NCBI GenBank assembly: GCA_013180625.2
Contig: SNVD02014758.1
Span: forward strand, 1-64,000
Reading direction: 5' to 3'
DNA length: 64,000 bases
From: Boswellia sacra
Lineage: Eukaryota; Streptophyta; Magnoliopsida; Sapindales; Burseraceae
Shown in pieces: positions 56,325 through 64,000 of the stretch. The notes beneath the pieces were generated by a model. The model was given only the letters and a program-made list of their open reading frames with translations. It was not told where the DNA came from and ran no database searches. Each line of letters begins with the position of its first letter. Positions within the stretch are counted from its first letter, which is position 1. Both the position numbers and the translations under genes were made by a program.

Positions 56325-59051
56325 ATGAATTCCAGCACAACCAAATTGCATACTCTCTTGAAATGGCTCACAGTTTTCCTTTCCATCTGTCTCGCGTTGA
56401 GCCAATCCTATGCAAAGGAAACACACTCAATTGCAGATAACCCCGGGATTGTTTCTCAGTTTCTTAACGAAACTCTACAATGGCGAAGTCACCAGACAGA
56501 ATCTCAAGATTCAAAACTCAAACTAACAGCGTCAACCGTTATAGCAGGAGTTTTATGCTTCATGGCCGCCTCTATATCTAGTGCAGGTGGAATTGGTGGT
56601 GGGGGGTTGTTCATTCCTATACTAAATATAGTGGCTGGCTTAGAACTTAAAACTGCCTCGAGTTTCTCAGCTTTCATGGTCACTGGTGGGTCCATTGCGA
56701 ATGTTATGTACAATTTGTTATGCGCAAGTTCTAAATTTGGTGGCAAGTGCTTGATCGACTATGATATAGCACTTTTATCAGAGCCATGCATGTTACTTGG
56801 AGTGAGTATTGGAGTAATTTGCAATCTTGTTTTCCCAGAGTGGCTGGTGACCATTTTGTTTGCAGTTTTTCTAGCTTGGTGTACTTTTAAGACCTGTAAA
56901 AATGGGATTTTGTATTGGAAACTAGAATCAGAAAAGGTAAACAGGTGTGGTTGTGGAAGGATGGAAAAAGGGATGGTGAAGGATGAGAATTGTGATGAAA
57001 ATGAATGGAATAAAGCTAGCAAAGAGCCTTTATTGAACAAGGAAGCAGACAACCGATTGAAGTTTCCATGGAGGAAACTTGGAGTGTTGGTTCTGGTCTG
57101 GTTTTCTTTCCTTGGTCTCTATCTTGTTCGTGGCAATCGTTATGGAGAGGTAAGCTTTCTTGTGATCTCGTTTCCCTTAATTATCCTTATCAGTTGAGTT
57201 AATCAGTGGATGATATAATGGGGATTAGGAATCTAATTTGCACTGATTATGGAGATTATTGAAGGAAATACTGGTCATAATGATGTGCAATAAATTAATT
57301 TAAAATTTAGTGGCAAAGGGTGAGATAGTACTAGATTAGTACACTAGTTTCCCACTTTTAATAATCCATTATCTTGTCAAGTGCTGAGAATCTTTAGCTT
57401 ATGATGTATAATTTGCTTTGAGATGTACAATTTGGATGCTTGTTTTGTTAGTGAATCCAGGTAGAACAATAGCACTTAAATTTTCACAATCAATCAATGG
57501 AATCTTGCCTAGCTTCATGGTCCCATGGTATCCAACATTTGCCTTCATTATCGTGCTCTAAAGACACTTTATGATAGGAAAAAATATACCTAGCAGTAGA
57601 TTTTTTTTTTCCAAGTTACAATTCTTTGCCCCCACAGTAGCACTATGAAAAGGAATGGAGAAGGCTAAAAGTTGAGAATTAATTGAGTAGCATTATCATC
57701 TACCAAACAGAAGGACGCAGGTTACTAAAGTGGTTTTGGTTTAAATTTGGTATAAATTATAATTGCACAAAGGATATTTCTAGTCTGATATGCTACTGCT
57801 TTCTTCAATTTGTTCTCAATCGTGAGTACTTTAATCTGTTTAATTGATCATGCTCTGCATTTGGTCGAGTCTGATGGCATCAAAAATTCCAACTATTGTC
57901 TTTTTCTTTGCCTCAACCCAAAAGACTTTAGAGTTAAATGCATGGAAAGGTACTCCAACTTGAATTACTCAAACTGAGGGACAGCTCGGAGACCTACTTT
58001 TCTATTACTAGCGTATATTTTTACAAGAAAGACAATGAATATAATATGTTATTGCTGAACATTTTGCACCACCATCTCAACAAATTACAAACTTCAAGAT
58101 GAGGACGATGTAATGGCTGACTAGCAGCCCATTGTACTAAGATTCTTCAAAACTTTACAAAAAAAGATTTCTGATACCAAGGAACTCTGGTATTTGACTT
58201 TGTCTATAATACGCGCAGGGCATTATACCAATGGAGCCCTGTGGAACAGGATACTGGGTCCTCTCATCGTTACAAATTCCTCTTGCCATTATTTTTACAG
58301 CATGGATCCTAAGCAAAAAAGAGATCATATCAGATAAAGTTCCAACCCGGCAGGTTCTCAACACAACTTTACAACTTTAAGTTTGCTATATAACACATAA
58401 CTCTCATGCACCATTTCGAGAATTTCATTATTTTGCCTTACTCTAAGTCAGAACTTGTCTAATATTTAACTTATTTGTGAAGGACATCGAAGATTTAACT
58501 AGCGGTAGACCATCTAACAAGCTAATTTTCCCAATGATGGCGCTATTGGCTGGGATCTTGGGCGGACTTTTTGGAATTGGCGGGGGTATGCTTATAAGCC
58601 CACTTCTACTTCAGGTTGGGATAGCACCTGAGGTAAATTGCACTCATTGTACTGATTGTAGCCTGTCAATGCAGTTCATGTCCTTATGCGGATTGTACAG
58701 TGGCTAGAACTTTATCTCAGTTATCACTTTATTTTGTGCCAGGTTACCGCAGCAACTTGTTCCTCCATGGTTTTCTTCTCATCTACGATGTCAGCATTCC
58801 AGTACCTACTGTTGGGCATGGAACATATAGACGCTGCTCTCATCTTTGCTGTCATTTGTTTCACCGCATCACTTGTTGGATTGTTGGTGGTTCAGAAAGC
58901 TATTAAAAAATATGGAAGGGCTTCCCTAATTGTTTTTTCAGTCAGTATAGTGATGGCTCTGAGCACTGTTTTGATAACCAGCTTTGGAGCTCTTGACGTT
59001 TGGAGGGATCTTTTATCTGGAAAATATTTGGGGTTTAGACGACCCTGTTAG
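56325..59051 (+). CDS. Sulfite exporter TauE/SafE family membrane protein (472 aa)
   Basis: Four exons: 56325-57149, 58219-58353, 58483-58632, 58743-59051; 1419 nt in frame. An N-terminal hydrophobic signal or anchor is followed by the two half-repeats of the family. The first opens with SSAGGIGGGGLFIPILNIV (about 85-105), the second with ILGGLFGIGGGMLISPLLL in exon 3. A hydrophilic loop with a Cys cluster (NRCGCG) and a Glu/Lys/Asn-rich stretch joins them; GNRYGE continues into GIIPMEPCG across the first intron. About ten membrane segments are expected. The protein ends YLGFRRPC, like its plant relatives. Bacterial members export sulfite or other sulfur anions; the substrate of this plant protein is not shown by sequence. 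Length is normal for the family. The exon 2 donor (CAG|GTTCTC) is weak but is the one that keeps the frame. Confidence 0.92.
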
Positions 59052-59626
59052 AAACAATTTTGCAGTTGAGGCTTTGGAAACGGATGTTGTGAGAAGTCTT
59101 ACACTGCTACTCGCATAATATATGGTTTAGAAGAGAAGATCAACTCAAATCCAATTTTGGGTATCCATCTCCACTTTCAAATATATGCCCATTTCATTGT
59201 CCAGCTGCAATTTCTCAACGAAAAAAAAAAAAAAAAAGAACTTGCCCACTGTCGCTGGGAACCAAAAAAATATTGGATTGAGTAGTCGGTAAGTGAACAA
59301 AATTATATCTCCATACAAAGGTGATTAAGTTTTCCTGGATTTGACAAGATAAAATAACCAAACATTTTCTGAAGATTAATGAAACAAGTCATATGCTTGA
59401 GAGGTTAAAATTGGTAACTCGAGAGTACCAAATTTGTTATCCGAACTCAATGAGAACATGTATTATAATTCTACTCTTAAAACACTCCCAACCTTCAGAT
59501 ATGGAGCAAAATAAAATAATATTAAAAATTTTGAGAAAACACAGCAAAGATCCAAAAGAAAATTCACTATAGACAAAGGCATCCTTGTGCGGGGGGAAAG
59601 GCAGATCAAATATCAAAACCCGCCTA
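59052..59626. other. Convergent 3' flank of TauE/SafE and bHLH genes
   Basis: Holds the 3' UTRs of the two converging genes, with a poly-A run at 59221-59237. No further gene seen. Confidence 0.6.
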
Positions 59627-61656
59627 TTAAGCAACGGGAGGACGGAGAACATGATCCTGCGAGGTATCAACAGCAGCAGGTGGCATGAGCTGCCACATGG
59701 AAACTCCGGGGTAGCTAACAAAGGGCATCAATTTGCCACCAACAACTTGGCCCGTTGCAGAAAATGGAGCTCGGATTGCATGAGGGTTTGGTAGGAAGGC
59801 TGGCTGAGAACTCAAGGCTTTGAACTGCCGGTCCAGATTCTCCTTCTCAGTCTTTAACCTCTGTTTCTCATCACGAAGCTCATTCTTTTCAGCCTACACA
59901 AAACAATGTATTCAAAATAACGAACAAGACTTGATAAAAACTCTCAATTTTTCACACATATTCTTACTGATACAAACAAAACATTCAGATAGAAAAAACA
60001 TGGTAGCTTCCCTAATTCCATAAGCCCTTAGTTAACTGCCCTATAATACTAATACAATCCGATAACACAATAGAATCTAATTTTTATGCCAAGAAACAAG
60101 AAAAATATTTTAATCAAGAAGAAATACAAAAGGCAGGATAAGTTGTTCACAAAAGGAAAGACAAGCTGTCCTAATCACCTTGGAAGGACTTGAAAAACTA
60201 CAAAAGGAATATAACACTTCTCCCATCATAGTAAACAAATATAGCCCTATACGTTAGTAAGCGAAAACTTCTGTAATTAGTGAGAAAATAAAGATGAAAA
60301 CAATATCACCAGTCACCTAGTGATGCTGTCATATTCGCACTCCATAATATCACAAAAGCAACTGAACATGAAATCCAATGTACACCTTTAATTCATTGAT
60401 CTTCTCCAGCAAACCATCATTTGAATCCTTCAGCTTCTGAGCTTCAACACGTAACTGGGTCACCATTCGAACAGCATCAGCCAATAAAACAGCCTTGTCC
60501 GTCTTTGGAGGCCTTCCAGGATCCAAAATATTACCAAGCTCCAGGAACCTTGATATAAAACCAAAGTTAGCACATAAGAAATAGAGAAAGCAAATGGAAA
60601 ATTTGAGTTCAGAGCATGCCTATCATTTAGCTTATCCCTCCGCATCTTTTCTCTACAGGCTTTGGTACCAGAACTGCTGCATGGTCCAGACCTCAACCTG
60701 TGCTAGCATCATGAAAATTGAAAATGAGACGAACATTACAGGCATTGTAAAACGGCAAAAACTTGGCAGAGTTAAAAGGAAAGACAATCAAATTCACAAC
60801 TGAGAAGAAAAAGAAAATCCGATTATAAATAAAATCTGTTGAACAGCCGTATAATCATACCAACACTAAATGCTTAAATGTGTACTTCTATCCAAGAGTG
60901 GTAAAACATTCCTGCTCTTTTACTTGTCTTTTGGTATCTCCAAAGAGATGAAAATGTAAAGCTATATACCTTTTACGGGAGCTAACTTCCTTGAGGGCAT
61001 CCAAAGTGCCAAACGAGTCATCAAATTCCACACTGAGAAACAAGAAAGATACATGAGTAAGCTTGTCTTTAGCAAGCACAAAGATGTTAAAACCATGCTA
61101 TTATTTGAATTTAACCATCCAGAAAATAGTATAAAGCTAAATAAATTTGTATGTTAAATTTATGACTCTAATTCCATGTAATTAGGATAAATAACGTCCA
61201 ATGAAGACCGGTATTAAAAATATTAACAACATAATATCAGTTGATAATATATTTGAAGTAATGAATACAACCCCTTCATTTTATTTTATTTTATTTTTTT
61301 TTACTTTTTCTTCCCTTCCTTTCCATTCAAAGAATTCCATTATCACCAAAAAATAAAATAAAAAAAGCAGTAGTAAGACTTATCTATCCTTGTTGTTTCA
61401 TCAGATAAAATCCATTATAAAGCTTTCAAAGTAAAACAAGCAAAGTATATAAGTTGATGCTGGAACTAGAAAGTTTACATGCAGGCATGCATGGATACCT
61501 GAGAGGAGGAGCTGGGGTGGAACAAGGAGAGTGATGATGAGAAGAAGACCAAAGAACGTCAGGAGGGTCAAGGGAAGGGAGGTCACCACCAGGGACAGGA
61601 ATGTCTTCTAACAAACCATAGTCAAATATCCAATTGGGATTATCAGGAGACGCCAT
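59627..61656 (-). CDS. bHLH transcription factor, subgroup IVc (ILR3/bHLH115-like), 242 aa
   Basis: Five exons: 61656-61499, 61032-60970, 60697-60620, 60548-60386, 59893-59627; 729 nt in frame. The N-terminus MASPDNPNWIFDYGLLEDIP is typical of IVc proteins. The basic region KACREKMRRDKLND (about 86-99) leads into helix-loop-helix (FLELGNILDPGRPPKTDKAV), then a leucine-zipper-like coil rich in Glu/Lys (to about 185). The C-terminus HVLRPPVA matches the conserved tail of IVc members recognised by BRUTUS-type E3 ligases. These factors activate iron-deficiency genes in the nucleus. Intron 3 starts with GC (AATGATAG|GCATGC), the only position that joins the HLH in frame; other introns are GT-AG. 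It could be the bHLH115, ILR3 or bHLH104/34 orthologue. Confidence 0.93.
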
Positions 61657-62414
61657 ATCTGCTCTCCTTCCTCAGGATTACCGTGAGTATGCAAATGATG
61701 GACGTGGAAGATGAAGAGTTAGCAAAATATCAGAGGGAGACCGTGGCTTGGCTTGGGTGGGAATAAAGATGATAGATGAATGAGTGAACTGGGTTGGCTG
61801 AGAAATTATGCAAAGAAAAGGTAGAGAATATTGAGAGAAAATGAAAAAGGATTTTGATAGAGAGAGACGTCACATGATCTTCCACTACCACCACAAGAAA
61901 AGGGTGAAAGCAACGTTGCACGATACAACACAACAGTGTCATTGTGTTTTTTTTTTTTTTTTTTACTCAAGTGTAAGAGGAAGTCAATTGGTGCTGGGCT
62001 GAACACCAAAAAAGATAATGGCCCAAGGCCCAAAACAGGCACCCCATTACTCGTGCAACTCCAATTCGTTCTAACTTTTCCTGAAAACATTATTTGACTA
62101 ATAAATTGAGATAACATCTCAAAATTTTTGATAAGCATCTGAAAAGATAACATTACTCATTGAATTTGCTTTTTGTGATGGCAACATAAATATTTTAAAC
62201 CCAAAAAATTCCAAGGATTCTACATTAAAGATCAGAGAGATGCACTCAAGGAGAAGTCAGATATCAAACACCGCAAACTTATATAAACATTATTATGAGG
62301 TTTTATACATAGGGTTTACAGCAAGCATAATTCAGCACAAAATCAAAGACTTAAAACACATGTTTTAAATGTCCAGAACTGTACATTAAATCCCACAAGC
62401 AACACATCCAAATA
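61657..62414 (-). other. bHLH promoter and 5' UTR; intergenic to thioredoxin
   Basis: Immediately upstream of the bHLH start. A poly-T run lies at 61947-61964. The rest belongs to the 3' flank of the thioredoxin gene. No other gene was seen. Confidence 0.5.
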
Positions 62415-63864
62415 CTAGGCTACGTATACACGAACGGACTGAACAAAACCATCAATCCTTTTCCTTATCTCTTCTGGATTAGCACCCACTAGCTTGTCAA
62501 CTACAGCACCTTCCCTCATCAACAAAAATGTTGGCATGGCCTTTACCTCCAATTTTGATGCCACATCCTGATGAAAACAAAGACAAGAAATCACATAACA
62601 ACATCAAATATTTCATTGCCAAAAGCAAATCATTAATCAGTTGATTATGATGAGCAAAAGAAACCACGTCATATCATGCGCTACTTTGCATTAATTTCAA
62701 TTTTGAAAAGGCAGAAGATTTTTTCTTAACATGAACATCAGAAGCAGAAAGAGCTGGCACAGTCAAATAGCATTACCGCCTCATTACCATCACACTTGGC
62801 ATTTTTGACACTGGACTAACAGAAGAAGTACCCATTACCGTCCTTTTAGACCCGGAGTGATCAAGGAGAGGCATAAAATCAAATAGAATCAAGGAAAAAT
62901 AATATTATCATGATTCAAAATGGAAAAGAAAATAAACAGGCAATTAGTTGCTTATCCTATGAAAATCATATTTGTTCTGCGCACGTATAACATCTAAATC
63001 TGCAAATTTTAGATATGGTGATTGCATGTATAACTATATCGGGTTGGTTGAAGTGGCAAAGGTGACCCAAGAAAGAGTTAGAAATGCCATAATGAAGTCT
63101 TGGGTTAAAAAATAAATGTATACCTGTATCAGAGGGCATCTAAAAGTTATAGATTATAAGTTAAGGTAATGTTTGTAATTGTAATAAAGAAGACAAGTTC
63201 TACATTTCAGGCAACCAATTACAAGGAAATATACAAACGAATGCATCACAGTACATTAAAAAAATAAAATCAAATAACCAAAATTATAGTTTAAAAAAAG
63301 AAAAAAAAAAGGTACATTAAATATAGACAGTGAAACTTTATATAAAACTGTGACCCTTAACCCTTATCGTCAACTTTATATATTGTCATCTAGCTGGCAT
63401 GTACTAGAAAGATACAAACCAACTCATAGTCTCCATATCCAGAATTCTAGCATATCGTCCACTTCAGCAAAAATATTCTATCATATCTACACTGTATCGA
63501 ACTAAATATATTATATTTAAGAAATTTATATTTCTAATCTTATATGCAGATAATGTCCACTAAAAATTGCAAATTTACCCAAATATACCACAATTATTCT
63601 GCATTCAATATGTGCGGTAGGATTCTTTAGATCCACACCAGCATTAACCTTTCAATCAAAGCTAATATCAAAAACAATAAACAAAATAGATGAATTGAAC
63701 ACATACGATTCTTTGTTTAAGAGAACAAAGAATGGAATTACCTTAACTTCATCGACATCAACAGAAAGAAACAGAACATCAGGATAAGCAGCGGCCAGTT
63801 CTTCGAAAAAAGGATTCATAGCCACAGAAGGCATGCACCATGAAGCAGTAAAGTGCACAACAAT
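62415..63864 (-). CDS. CXXS1: CXXS1-type thioredoxin-like protein, 5' exon beyond the window
   Basis: Two exons are visible, 63864-63742 and 62567-62415, joined in frame by a GT-AG intron of about 1.2 kb. The first gives the second strand and active site, IVVHFTASWCMPSVAMN: the usual WCGPC is WCMPS, so only the first catalytic Cys remains, as in plant CXXS proteins, which favour disulfide isomerase-like rather than reductase activity. The second exon has the cis-proline loop VKAMPTFLLM and the closing strand and helix, ending VRVYVA. The acceptor TATAG at 63865-63869 shows that an N-terminal exon must exist upstream, outside the window (beyond 64000). Expected in the cytosol. Orthology to CXXS1 is based on motif and C-terminal likeness. 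Confidence 0.9.
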
Positions 63865-64000
63865 CTATAAAATCATCCCACAAAAACAAACGAAAAAACA
63901 TAATATCAGACAAACAAGTTGTTGCCAAAGTCACTTCAGTTTGACGATATCAATATATTGGAACAATCCTGGTAAGGACTGTGAGAAGTGTTTAAAACTT

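Overview
This is nuclear DNA of a flowering plant, most likely a eudicot. Genes have short exons with GT-AG introns, intergenic DNA is AT-rich, and the window holds several classes of LTR retrotransposon and hAT-type DNA elements. Gene families present are plant-specific: DUF26 receptor kinases, CRRSP, subgroup IVc bHLH and CXXS thioredoxin. I cannot name the species.

Left part (1-12.7 kb): mostly repeats and relics. It holds an intronless, broken LOG cytokinin-activating enzyme copy, a 67-bp tandem repeat whose units form hairpins, a decayed unrecognised reading frame, an internally deleted Ty3/gypsy element (Athila-like) with a tRNA-Asp primer site, a long non-coding LTR-like unit (family U, copy A) carrying two internal tandem arrays, a possible captured gene fragment, and a strikingly GC-rich island.

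Centre (12.7-45.8 kb): a tandem array of five cysteine-rich receptor-like kinase (CRK) genes, all on the plus strand. CRK2 (23912-27032) and CRK4 (31494-35068) have all seven exons open with kinase residues intact. CRK1, CRK3 and CRK5 are pseudogenes, broken by frameshifts, stops, lost splice or start sites and insertions (hAT elements in CRK1 and CRK3, a Ty1/copia element in an intron of CRK5). An older, decayed Ty1/copia element sits between CRK1 and CRK2. Duplicated promoter and 3'-end scraps between the genes record further duplications.

Right part (47-64 kb): a two-DUF26 secretory protein (CRRSP) on the minus strand; two more family-U units in a head-to-head pair (50460-54782); then three ordinary single genes: a TauE/SafE-family membrane protein (plus), an ILR3/bHLH115-like iron-regulatory bHLH (minus, with an apparent GC-AG intron) and a CXXS1-type atypical thioredoxin (minus, 5' end beyond the window).

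The genes do not form a pathway. The CRK and CRRSP genes share the apoplastic DUF26 module and probably have related roles in stress or pathogen signalling. The flanking genes (sulfur anion transport, iron regulation, redox) are unrelated neighbours. I found no clear undescribed multi-gene system. The most unusual items are the hairpin tandem repeat, the head-to-head LTR-like pair, the ACGT-motif array in a copia leader, and the GC-AG intron.
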